Below are positions 28,309-40,565 of a stretch of 64,000 nt of DNA, in pieces. Location: positions 2,294,001 through 2,358,000 of the forward strand of contig NZ_BAAAXV010000001.1 in NCBI RefSeq assembly GCF_039535785.1, in the 5' to 3' direction. The stretch is from Nonomuraea helvata. Its GTDB lineage: Bacteria > Actinomycetota > Actinomycetes > Streptosporangiales > Streptosporangiaceae. A program made the translations under genes and the position numbers. How positions within the stretch are numbered: position 1 is the stretch's first letter; each line of letters starts with the position of its first letter. The notes beneath the pieces were generated by a model. The model saw only the letters and a program-made list of their open reading frames with translations, did not search any database and had not been told where the DNA came from.

Positions 28309-30189
28309 ATGGCGATCCGCCGCTCGACCGCTAAGCGACAGGGATTGCCCTCGGTCGTGCAGCTCCGGCTCGCCCCCACCCCACCCCAGGCCGACGCCCT
28401 GACCGAGGCGATACTGGTGTGCAATCAGGCGGCCACCTTCGTCTCCCGCCTGGCCTGGCAGCAGCGCACCTTCGCCGTGCTGGAGCTGCACCGTCTGGCC
28501 TACCATCCCGTGCGCGCACAGGCCGCTGGGCTGGGCGCGCAGGCGGCCGTGCGGGCCATCGCCCGGGTCGCCGGCGCCTACGCCAACCGGCGCGCCACCA
28601 AGAAGCGGGCTCATGTGTTCCGCCCGTACGGAGCGGTCCCCTACGACGCGCGGCTGATGAGCTGGAACCGTGAAGCCCGCATCGTGTCGCTGTGGACCCC
28701 CACCGGCCGCGTGACCGTGCCGTACACCGGACGGCCAGAAGATCTCAAGGCCGTCGAGGCGCTGCCCATCGGGGAGGCCGACCTGCTCTATCGGCGCGGG
28801 GTGTGGCTGTTGCAGGTCACCGTCACCCTGCCCCGGCCGCATTTGCGCGAGCCGGCCAACGGCTTCCTCGGAGTGGATCAAGGAGTGGCCAACCTGGCGG
28901 CCACCAGTGACGGGGCGGTGCTGCCCGGAGCGGTGCTGCCCGGAGCGGCCCTGCCCGGCCCGATCCAAGGTAACGGCCACGTCCGCGCTCTGCGCGAGCG
29001 GCGCCATCGGCAGCGCCGCCGGTTGCAGAAGAAGGGCACTCCTGCGGCGCGGCGGGTGCTGCGCCGCCTGGGCGGGCGTGAGCGCCGGATGATGACCGAC
29101 CTCAACCACCAGATCAGCAAGTACGTGGTGCGCGAAGCCGAACGCACCGGCCGCGGCATCGCCCTGGAAGACCTCCAGGGCATCCGCGGGCGGGCAAGGG
29201 CTCACCGGCTCCAGCGGCGCACCCTGCACTCCTGGGCGTTCGCCCAGCAGATCGCGTTCACCCGCTACAAGGCCGCCCGGGCCGGGATCGCCTTCACCCT
29301 GGTCGATCCCGCCTACACCTCCCAGGCTTGCCCGGAGTGCGGGTGGACTTCCAGGGCGAACCGGCCGGCGCGGGGCCGGTTCGTCTGCACCCGGTGTGGC
29401 CTCGCTGGGCATGCCGACCACATCGCGGCCCGCAACATCGCCACACGCGGCGCTGCGGGTCGGGCTGTTGTCAACCAGCCACACGCTACCGGCCTCCCTT
29501 CAGCCAGACGGGACCGTGAGAGCAAGCCACCGGCTTCAGCCGGTGGTAGTGGACTGTTGTCCCTCGAACTTCTCCAGACCCGTCCGCGCCTGTTCGAACA
29601 GCTCGCGGCCGAGGAACTCCGGTCTGATCAGGTCGAGCTGGGCCTTGCCGACGCGCAGCGCACCCTGCGGGGCGTAAAGGTCCGCGCCCAGCGCGCGGGA
29701 GACGTGCTCGTGCAGCACCGTGATGCCCAGCTTCATCGCCGTCAGCACGGTCGCGCGGGCGCGATGGTCGGCCTCGGAGTGCTGGTCTTCGTTGGCGAGA
29801 TGCTCCTCCGTCACGCTCACGAGCTCGTCGAACATGGCGGCTGTCGCGGGAGAGCCCTCCACGAGCGCGCGGCCGAGGTACTTCATCAAGGGCGGCGCGG
29901 TGCGGTGAACACTCTCGATGAATTCGGGCTTTTCCAGGTTGCGGTCGGTGATGCCCGCGTTGACCTGCTCACGCACGTAGCTGAGGACGTACTCGTCACA
30001 AGCCAGCCGCAGCGCCTCCTTGGTGCCGAAGTGGTGCTGCACCAGGCCGGGCGAGACTCTGGCCGCCTCGGCGATCCCGCGGATCGTGGTGGCCTTGACC
30101 CCCTGCTCGGCGAACAACGTCATCGCGGCGTCGCGTATGCGGGCACGGGTCGTCAGATCCTCTTCAGAAATTGGTCGCACGTACCGTAG
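28309..30189 (+). CDS. tnpB: TnpB-family RNA-guided nuclease; frame reads on antisense through tetR
   Basis: ATG 28309 follows GGAGGTGCG. Residues 1 to about 413 are a complete TnpB. RuvC-I has Asp190 ([10 protein letters not shown]), RuvC-II Glu287 (IALEDLQG), the zinc ribbon CPEC (341, 344) and CTRC (360, 363), and RuvC-III Asp370 ([10 protein letters not shown]). The full catalytic set suggests an active nuclease guided by RNA from the element's 3' end. Oddly, no stop occurs at the right end. The frame continues another 213 codons on the antisense strand of tetR to 30189, giving a 626-residue open frame whose tail is not a natural TnpB domain. A VLPGA-type triple repeat sits at about 204-217. 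Confidence 0.88.
   Translation: MAIRRSTAKRQGLPSVVQLRLAPTPPQADALTEAILVCNQAATFVSRLAWQQRTFAVLELHRLAYHPVRAQAAGLGAQAAVRAIARVAGAYANRRATKKRAHVFRPYGAVPYDARLMSWNREARIVSLWTPTGRVTVPYTGRPEDLKAVEALPIGEADLLYRRGVWLLQVTVTLPRPHLREPANGFLGVDQGVANLAATSDGAVLPGAVLPGAALPGPIQGNGHVRALRERRHRQRRRLQKKGTPAARRVLRRLGGRERRMMTDLNHQISKYVVREAERTGRGIALEDLQGIRGRARAHRLQRRTLHSWAFAQQIAFTRYKAARAGIAFTLVDPAYTSQACPECGWTSRANRPARGRFVCTRCGLAGHADHIAARNIATRGAAGRAVVNQPHATGLPSARRDRESKPPASAGGSGLLSLELLQTRPRLFEQLAAEELRSDQVELGLADAQRTLRGVKVRAQRAGDVLVQHRDAQLHRRQHGRAGAMVGLGVLVFVGEMLLRHAHELVEHGGCRGRALHERAAEVLHQGRRGAVNTLDEFGLFQVAVGDARVDLLTHVAEDVLVTSQPQRLLGAEVVLHQAGRDSGRLGDPADRGGLDPLLGEQRHRGVAYAGTGRQILFRNWSHVP
29527..29546. other. Right-end hairpin of the tnpB element
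   Basis: An 8-bp perfect stem CCACCGGC/GCCGGTGG closes loop TTCA (29535-29538). It lies just inside the right end of the element, where the omega-RNA scaffold of TnpB systems is normally encoded. The tetR stop codon (minus strand, 29536-29538) falls in the loop. Confidence 0.65.
29536..30180 (-). CDS. TetR-family transcriptional regulator, 3' end altered by IS insertion
   Basis: 214 residues from GTG 30180. The N-terminal helix-turn-helix is [44 protein letters not shown] (start to about 60), followed by an all-helical ligand domain. It probably represses itself and the ABC exporter once encoded directly downstream. The last ~5-7 residues (near QQSTTTG) and the stop come from the tnpB right end, so the native C-terminus is slightly altered. 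The helices look complete, so it may still work. The promoter and an inverted repeat lie just upstream. Confidence 0.88.
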   Translation of the reverse strand: MRPISEEDLTTRARIRDAAMTLFAEQGVKATTIRGIAEAARVSPGLVQHHFGTKEALRLACDEYVLSYVREQVNAGITDRNLEKPEFIESVHRTAPPLMKYLGRALVEGSPATAAMFDELVSVTEEHLANEDQHSEADHRARATVLTAMKLGITVLHEHVSRALGADLYAPQGALRVGKAQLDLIRPEFLGRELFEQARTGLEKFEGQQSTTTG

Positions 30190-30218
30190 TTTATACAGAT
30201 GTATTGGTTGCCATGCAA
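30190..30218 (-). promoter_or_regulatory. tetR promoter with overlapping operator-like palindrome
   Basis: On the minus strand, -35 TTGCAT (30218-30213), a 17-bp spacer and -10 TATAAA (30195-30190) end about 9 bases before the GTG start, implying a leaderless or very short leader message. The inverted repeat ATACA-GA-TGTAT (30193-30204) overlaps the -10. That is a typical place for a TetR autorepression site. Inferred by eye. Confidence 0.55.
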
Positions 30219-30368
30219 GTGTTCAATGCGCCATGGATATCCCTCGGCTCGCCCGCGACCGCGCTGCATCCTCTGCTGAACGCCACGGTGCGCGAAGCCG
30301 TCTCGGAATGGAGGAAGGGGCGAAGCAAGTGGCCGGACGCGGACGCGCAGGAACCGTACAAATACAGA

Positions 30369-30403
30369 ACCTGCGCTGTCACGGACCCTGTGTCAGCGCA
30401 GGT
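30369..30403 (-). terminator. Terminator of the recA-recX transcript
   Basis: A 10-bp perfect stem ACCTGCGCTG/CAGCGCAGGT spans 30369-30403, with partial extra pairing in the loop. It lies 46 bp past the recX stop and is followed on the minus strand by a moderately T-rich stretch. The rest of the 30190-30448 spacer holds the tetR promoter and no credible gene. Confidence 0.6.
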
Positions 30404-30448
30404 ACAGGTGGGAGAGCGGCAAAAAGCCAGCCAGGAACCGGGGTGCGG

Positions 30449-31885
30449 TTACGGGAGGTCTTCCTCCATGTCGATACCCTCCGCTTCGAGCGCCTCACGG
30501 ATGACGCGGAAAGCGAGGCCTGCGGAGTAGCCCTTGCGCGCCAGCATGCCCGCCAGCCGCCGCGTACGTTTCTGCGGATCGAGTGATCGGGTGGAGGCGA
30601 GCTTGCGCTCTACCAGCCGCCGCGCCGTATCCGCCTCCTGGTCGGAATCCAGCCGCTCCACTGCCTCCTTGACCGTGTCGGTGTCCACACCCCGATGTCG
30701 CAGCTCGGCGGCCAGGGCGCGCTTGGCCAGGCCCCGGCTGTGGTGGCGTGAGTCGACCCAGGCCGCGGCGAACGCCTCGTCGTTGATCAGCCCGAGCTCG
30801 GAGAAGCGGCTGAGGACCGCCTCGGCGGCCTCGTCCGGCACGTCACGTTTGCGAAGAGCTTCGGCGAGCTGGGCGCGCGTCTTGGGTGCCATGGTGAGGA
30901 GACGGAGACAAATGGCCCGGGCCACCGACTCCGGATCCGCGTCACGCTCGTTTCCGGCAGAGCCCTCACCACCCCGCCTCCCTCGCGCGACGCGGTCACC
31001 ATCCCGCCCTCCGGTCTCACTATCCTGCCCTCGACTCTCACCGTCCGGCCCAGCCCCCGCACCGAGCCCTCCAGACGGCCAGCCCTGCTCTGCCCCTCCA
31101 GACGGCCAGCCCCGTTCTTCTCCTTCGGATGGCCGACCCTGCTCTCGCGTACCACTCCCGGATCGCCGGCTGGATCGACCCGATCGCCGACCTCGGCCTT
31201 CCCGCTTCCGACCCGTCTCTCCGCCTCCCGGCTGCTCCTCTGCAACCCCTGAGGCCCCGGCCTCAGAAGCGGCCGACTCGGCCCCAGAGTCAGCCGCCGC
31301 GAACCAAGGATGGGTCGCGCCAGCCTGGTAACGAACCGTCACAGGAGGAAATTCGCCCCCACCGGGCGAAGCACTCACCGCATCGGGCGAGAAATCCGCC
31401 CTTCCGGGCTGGGCAACCGCCGCATCGAGCCAAGGGGCAGCCGCATCAGGCTGAGCCTCGACCGGACCTGGCCCAGGGTCGGCGACCTCCGACTGAGAGG
31501 CGGCCGTCACAGGTCCAGGGTCGGCGATCTCCTGCTGAGAGGTGTCGGCGTCGGGTGGCGGATTCGCGGCCCCCGCCTCAAGGTCGGCCACCCCCGCCTC
31601 GAGGTCGGACGGGTCAAGCTCAGGGCCCGCCGCATCGGACGGAGGGGCGGCCCCATCAACCGGAGAGGCGGAGGGGTCGGGTTCGGACGGAGTGGGTGGG
31701 GTGGAGGCGCGTTGGCGGGCGCGTTCGTCGCGCCACTCGTCGACCGACGGCCAGCCGTCCGTGGACGAGCGAGCCAAGTCGCGGCCCCACGGCCGGGACT
31801 GCGAAGGGGAGCCGGGCCGGGCGCCCCGGGATCGGGGCGCCTGTGGCCGGTCTGGTTCACCCATGGGGAGGACAGGGTCGCTCAT
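30449..31885 (-). CDS. recX: RecX regulatory protein with very long low-complexity N-terminus
   Basis: RecX modulates RecA filaments. The recognisable RecX domain is only residues 316-478 (three-helix repeats such as ARAICLRLLTMAPKTRAQLAEALRKR, SELGLINDEAFAAAWV, RRLAGMLARKGYSAGLAF). Before it lie about 315 residues rich in Pro, Gly, Ala, Ser, Glu and Arg, with short repeats (GWPSGG twice, xADPGP motifs). This is much longer than usual. The frame is open and starts at ATG 31885, 11 bp after the recA stop, so coupling is plausible. A true start further inside cannot be excluded, because no Shine-Dalgarno is visible at 31885. Confidence 0.85.
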   Translation of the reverse strand: MSDPVLPMGEPDRPQAPRSRGARPGSPSQSRPWGRDLARSSTDGWPSVDEWRDERARQRASTPPTPSEPDPSASPVDGAAPPSDAAGPELDPSDLEAGVADLEAGAANPPPDADTSQQEIADPGPVTAASQSEVADPGPGPVEAQPDAAAPWLDAAVAQPGRADFSPDAVSASPGGGEFPPVTVRYQAGATHPWFAAADSGAESAASEAGASGVAEEQPGGGETGRKREGRGRRSGRSSRRSGSGTREQGRPSEGEERGWPSGGAEQGWPSGGLGAGAGPDGESRGQDSETGGRDGDRVARGRRGGEGSAGNERDADPESVARAICLRLLTMAPKTRAQLAEALRKRDVPDEAAEAVLSRFSELGLINDEAFAAAWVDSRHHSRGLAKRALAAELRHRGVDTDTVKEAVERLDSDQEADTARRLVERKLASTRSLDPQKRTRRLAGMLARKGYSAGLAFRVIREALEAEGIDMEEDLP

Positions 31886-31896
31886 GGGATGGGCGA

Positions 31897-32985
<1,089 letters not shown>

Positions 32986-33098
32986 GGGAACTCCCCCTGG
33001 AGGGTCGTGGTCCGATCAGTCGAGTGAAAGCTACGGCCTGCCACCGACATTTTCTGCGACTGCCGGGGAAGACGTGGCCCGGCGGAGTCAATAGTAGC

Positions 33099-33112
33099 CG
33101 AACGGCTGTTCG
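33099..33112. promoter_or_regulatory. LexA (SOS) box upstream of recA
   Basis: CGAACGGCTGTTCG is a perfect match to the actinobacterial/Gram-positive LexA consensus CGAAC-N4-GTTCG. It lies 114 bp upstream of the recA ATG, just upstream of a minus-strand -10-like TACTAT (33096-33091). It would therefore cover the -35/spacer region and allow damage-inducible expression. Confidence 0.85.
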
Positions 33113-33251
33113 ATCACCGCAGGAACACGCAGGTCCCCGTCACTACGCCGTGGGAGCGGACGAACACGTCCTGGCGATGTTGGCCCCCAACGGGTAGCGC
33201 GCGAGGTGAGCTGGGGAGACTCACTGCAGGGGCGAGGCTCGGAGGTGGCGG

Positions 33252-33524
33252 GTGGCGAGCGGCTACACCAGGGAACGACGCACCCGTCTTGAGGCGCTCG
33301 CCGAGTTGCTCCCCCATCATGGCCTGGTCAGCCGCATGGTAGGCACCGAAGACCCGGTGTTGTGGGTCTGGCACCCCAGCACCGGCCGTCAGACGATCAT
33401 TTTCGCCACCCCGTCGAACCGCGGCTGGCTGTTCCTCTGGTCGCCAGGCGGGCAGGGCAGCGCGGAAGAGCCGGAGCTCGCGGCCGCCGCGCTACGGCAG
33501 GCCCTCGGAACGGCCCAGGGTTAG
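33252..33524 (+). CDS. Small conserved-looking protein of unknown function
   Basis: 90 residues from GTG 33252 with GGAGGTGG just upstream. The sequence is ASGYTRERRTRLEALAELLPHHG followed by a beta-rich core (DPVLWVWHPSTGRQTIIFATPSNRGWLFLWSPGG). It has no signal or membrane segment. It reminds me of small proteins encoded next to recA/DUF3046 in actinomycetes; no function known. It is divergent from recA, so its promoter region may share the LexA-box spacer. Its stop overlaps the stop of the convergent DUF3046 gene. Confidence 0.7.
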   Translation: MASGYTRERRTRLEALAELLPHHGLVSRMVGTEDPVLWVWHPSTGRQTIIFATPSNRGWLFLWSPGGQGSAEEPELAAAALRQALGTAQG

Positions 33525-33715
33525 CGCAGCTTGGACGAGACGTCCTCCACCTGGCAGACCGCGCGCCAGACGGTCTTGGCGCTCTCGCCGTCGGCCAGCG
33601 CCTGGACGACGGTCCGGCCGCCGAGCGGCGCGAGCACGTAGTCACGCGCCCACGACTCGGCGTACGTCTCGCCGAAATGAGCGTTCATCCTTCTCCAGAA
33701 CTCCGTCAGGCGCAT
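33521..33715 (-). CDS. DUF3046 family protein
   Basis: 64 residues. MRLTEFWRRMNAHFGETYAESWARDYVLAPLGGRT matches the N-terminus of the actinobacterial DUF3046 family, commonly encoded beside recA. The function is unknown. The ATG at 33715 has no Shine-Dalgarno. Its TAA stop overlaps the TAG of the plus-strand neighbour within TTAG (33521-33524). Confidence 0.85.
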   Translation of the reverse strand: MRLTEFWRRMNAHFGETYAESWARDYVLAPLGGRTVVQALADGESAKTVWRAVCQVEDVSSKLR

Positions 33716-33759
33716 GCAACCAAGTATGGAATCGCCCGCGGTATGGGTAGGACACCCCC

Positions 33760-33954
33760 ATGCCAAAGACCCCCAAGTCTTCACCCCCGAAGACAGCCAA
33801 GACCAAGGCCAACAGAGCCAGGCGCCGCCGGTTACTGAACGTGCTGCGCCGCACCGTACAGAAGGAGAAGGCGGAGCGATCGGAGAGGCACGCGGGCATC
33901 GGGCAGGCGCCCCGTGCGGGGCAGCCCCGCACCCGCCGGCCGTCACGACGCTAG
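33760..33954 (+). CDS. Small highly basic protein, hypothetical
   Basis: 64 residues with about 20 Arg/Lys (KANRARRRRLLNVLRRTVQKEK) and no membrane segment. An AGGA lies about eight bases before ATG 33760. It may bind nucleic acid, but composition alone is weak evidence. It has no recognisable family. It could be a chance frame, although the start context and isolation in a gene-free gap favour a gene. Confidence 0.4.
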   Translation: MPKTPKSSPPKTAKTKANRARRRRLLNVLRRTVQKEKAERSERHAGIGQAPRAGQPRTRRPSRR

Positions 33955-33987
33955 GGCACAGCTGAAAGCAAGAGCGTCGAAGCGCCG

Positions 33988-34476
33988 TCACAGCACGCGT
34001 GAGCCGTACATCTCACCAAGATGGTCGGCGAGCAGCTCCAGCCGGGCGCCGTCGGGGTCCTTGAAGTAAATGGAGGCGCCGCTCTCTATCTGGTGCGGCA
34101 CGCCGGCCATCTCCAGCTTGCCGCGCAGGCGTTCCCAGGTGGCGGGGTCGACGGAGATCGCGACGTGGTGCAGTCCGCCCAGCACCTCCTGGTACGGCCC
34201 CAGGTCGAGCCCGGGGAAGTCGAAGAACGCGAGCAGGTTGCCGTTGCCGATGTCGAAGAAGAAGTGGTTGGAGCCCTCGTAGTCGCGGTTCTCGATGATC
34301 TCCGTGAGCGGGAACTCCAGCAGCTCCTGGTAGAACTTGATCGTCCGTTCCACGTCCGATGAGAGCAGGGCCATGTGGTGCAGGCCACGCGCGCTGCTCG
34401 ATGGCCGGTGCGGTAAGACGTAACGCTGCCTGATCTCGGCTCGGCGGGCTTCGATGGCCGCATAGTCAATGGTCAC
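33988..34476 (-). CDS. VOC-family (glyoxalase/dioxygenase fold) protein
   Basis: 162 residues from GTG 34476. Two beta-alpha-beta-beta-beta units are visible: GLHHMALLSSDVERTIKFYQELLEF (31-55) and GLHHVAISVDPATWERLRGKLE (101-122), plus the metal-ligand region GARLELLADH (Glu147). The metal site His34/His104/Glu147 looks intact. The fold is shared by glyoxalase I, extradiol dioxygenases and resistance proteins, so the substrate cannot be named. It is divergent from lhr. Confidence 0.85.
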   Translation of the reverse strand: MTIDYAAIEARRAEIRQRYVLPHRPSSSARGLHHMALLSSDVERTIKFYQELLEFPLTEIIENRDYEGSNHFFFDIGNGNLLAFFDFPGLDLGPYQEVLGGLHHVAISVDPATWERLRGKLEMAGVPHQIESGASIYFKDPDGARLELLADHLGEMYGSRVL

Positions 34477-34564
34477 GGTCGCTATATGTCCGCCAAGACC
34501 TCGCTCAATCGCTCGTCACGGCGCCAATGCGTTTTCTGTCGGTGGCGCGAGGCAGTATGGGCTG

Positions 34565-39142
<4,578 letters not shown>

Positions 39143-39183
39143 CACCCACCACCCGACGGATGCGCTGAAACGACTTCCAAAAA

Positions 39184-39202
39184 TTTGAATGACCGTTTAA
39201 AC
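39184..39202. promoter_or_regulatory. Candidate operator upstream of tetR-ABC operon
   Basis: In otherwise G+C-rich DNA, an A+T-rich stretch carries TTTGAA-TGACCG-TTTAAA (one mismatch between arms) and the palindrome GTTTAAAC. It ends 8 bp before the GTG start. The position suits TetR autorepression and a leaderless message. Confidence 0.4.
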
Positions 39203-39210
39203 TTCTGAAC

Positions 39211-39816
39211 GTGACGTCAGAAAGTCGCACGTTCATTGAAGAGGCCCGCCGAGCGCAGATCATCGCGTGCGCCATCGAGGTGCTTGCCGAGCAGGGGTAC
39301 GCGCACACCACCCTGGCCAGGATCGCCAAGCAGGCGAAGATCAGCACCGGGGTGATCTCGTACCACTTCGGCGGCAAGATCCAGCTCATCGAGGCGGTCG
39401 TCGCCGAGGTCGCCCGGCTGGCCACGGACATGATGGTCCCCAGGATCCTCGCGCAGCCCACCGCGACCGAGGCCCTGCGCGCCTACCTCGAAGGCAACCT
39501 CGACTTCATGCGCGAGCACCGCAAGCCCCTCCTGGCCCTGGTGGAGATCATCACGCACATGCCGGGCGAGGAGGGCGGCCCGAGGCCGTACGCGAAGCAG
39601 GCCGAGGTCGCCGTCGCGGACCTGGAGAAGGTCCTCGACTGGGGCCAGCGCTCCGGCGAGTTCCGCGACTTCGACAGACGCAGCATGGCCATCACCATCC
39701 GGGGCGCCGTCGACGCCGTGCCCGGACGCCTCATCCACGAGCCCGACCTCGACCTCGACCTGCTCGCCCGCGAGCTCGTCACCACCTTCACGCTCGCCAC
39801 CAGGAGACAGTCATGA
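39211..39816 (+). CDS. TetR-family transcriptional regulator
   Basis: 201 residues from GTG 39211. The helix-turn-helix HTTLARIAKQAKISTGVISYHFGGKIQLIEAV is at about 32-63, followed by a helical ligand domain. It is the first gene of a tetR-ATPase-permease operon, overlapping the ATPase start by ATGA. It probably represses this exporter. The upstream DNA is A+T-rich and holds an imperfect inverted repeat (TTTGAA-N6-TTTAAA, 39184-39201) containing GTTTAAAC, a candidate operator next to the start. Confidence 0.88.
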   Translation: MTSESRTFIEEARRAQIIACAIEVLAEQGYAHTTLARIAKQAKISTGVISYHFGGKIQLIEAVVAEVARLATDMMVPRILAQPTATEALRAYLEGNLDFMREHRKPLLALVEIITHMPGEEGGPRPYAKQAEVAVADLEKVLDWGQRSGEFRDFDRRSMAITIRGAVDAVPGRLIHEPDLDLDLLARELVTTFTLATRRQS

Positions 39817-40565
39817 CCGCAGCGGCCTTGGAGATCAGCGGTTTAGCCAAGACGTTCGGCGACAAGGTCGCCGTCGACCACGTGGACCTCGCCGTGCCCC
39901 AGGGCTCCTTCTACGGCCTGGTCGGCCAGAACGGCGCGGGCAAGACGACCACGCTGTCCATGGCGGTCGGCCTGCTCAGGCCCGACGGCGGCACCGCGCG
40001 GATCTTCGGCGCGGACGTGTGGTCCGACCCGGCGCGCGCCAAGCAGCTGGTGGGCGTGCTGCCCGACGGGCTGGCCATGCCGGAGCGGCTCACCGGGCGC
40101 GAGGTGCTCACCTACCTTGGCCTGCTCAGGGGCCTGAGCAAGGAAGTGGTGGCCGAGCGGGCCGAGGAGCTGCTGTCGGTGCTGGAGCTGGCGGACGCCG
40201 AGAAGACCCTCGTGATCGACTACTCCACCGGCATGCGCAAAAAGATCGGACTGGCCACGGCGCTGCTGCACGCACCCAGGCTGCTGGTCCTGGATGAGCC
40301 CTTCGAGGCCGTGGACCCGGTGTCGGCGGCGACGATCAAGGCGATCCTGCGCGGCTTCGTGGCGGGCGGAGGCTCGATCGTGCTGTCCAGCCATGTGATG
40401 GCGCTGGTCGAGCAGCTCTGCGACCACGTGGGCGTGATCGACAAGGGCCGGGTGGCGGCGGCGGGCCCACTGGATGAGGTACGCGGCGCGGCCACGCTCG
40501 AGGACAGGTTCGTGGAGCTCGTCGGCGCGGACTCCACCGGCGCCAAGGGGCTGTCATGGCTGTAG
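39813..40565 (+). CDS. ABC exporter ATP-binding protein
   Basis: 250 residues; ATG 39813 overlaps the tetR stop and has AGGAGACAG upstream. Walker [11 protein letters not shown] is at about 38-47, the signature is non-canonical (YSTGMRKKIGLATAL), Walker B is LLVLDEPFEAVDP, and the H-loop VLSSHVMALVE. It pairs with the permease that starts 10 bp before its stop. The cargo is unknown. Confidence 0.92.
   Translation: MTAAALEISGLAKTFGDKVAVDHVDLAVPQGSFYGLVGQNGAGKTTTLSMAVGLLRPDGGTARIFGADVWSDPARAKQLVGVLPDGLAMPERLTGREVLTYLGLLRGLSKEVVAERAEELLSVLELADAEKTLVIDYSTGMRKKIGLATALLHAPRLLVLDEPFEAVDPVSAATIKAILRGFVAGGGSIVLSSHVMALVEQLCDHVGVIDKGRVAAAGPLDEVRGAATLEDRFVELVGADSTGAKGLSWL

Larger units (their letters stand above)
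28166..29550 (+). mobile_element. IS200/IS605-type stand-alone tnpB element (approximate ends)
   Basis: One intact tnpB on the plus strand is flanked by subterminal hairpins with TTCA loops: left 28173-28216, right 29527-29546. There is no Y1 transposase (tnpA) or serine recombinase nearby, so it is an IS1341-like solo tnpB. It lies between tetR and the ABC ATPase gene, both on the opposite strand. It supplies both the upstream frame of the ATPase and the last codons plus stop of tetR. Ends are set from these junctions and could be off by 10-20 bp. Confidence 0.75.

Noticed and set aside
30171..30530. Possible small gene between tetR and recX
   Set aside because: It overlaps the tetR promoter, the recX terminator and the recX 3' end; no ribosome site or family.
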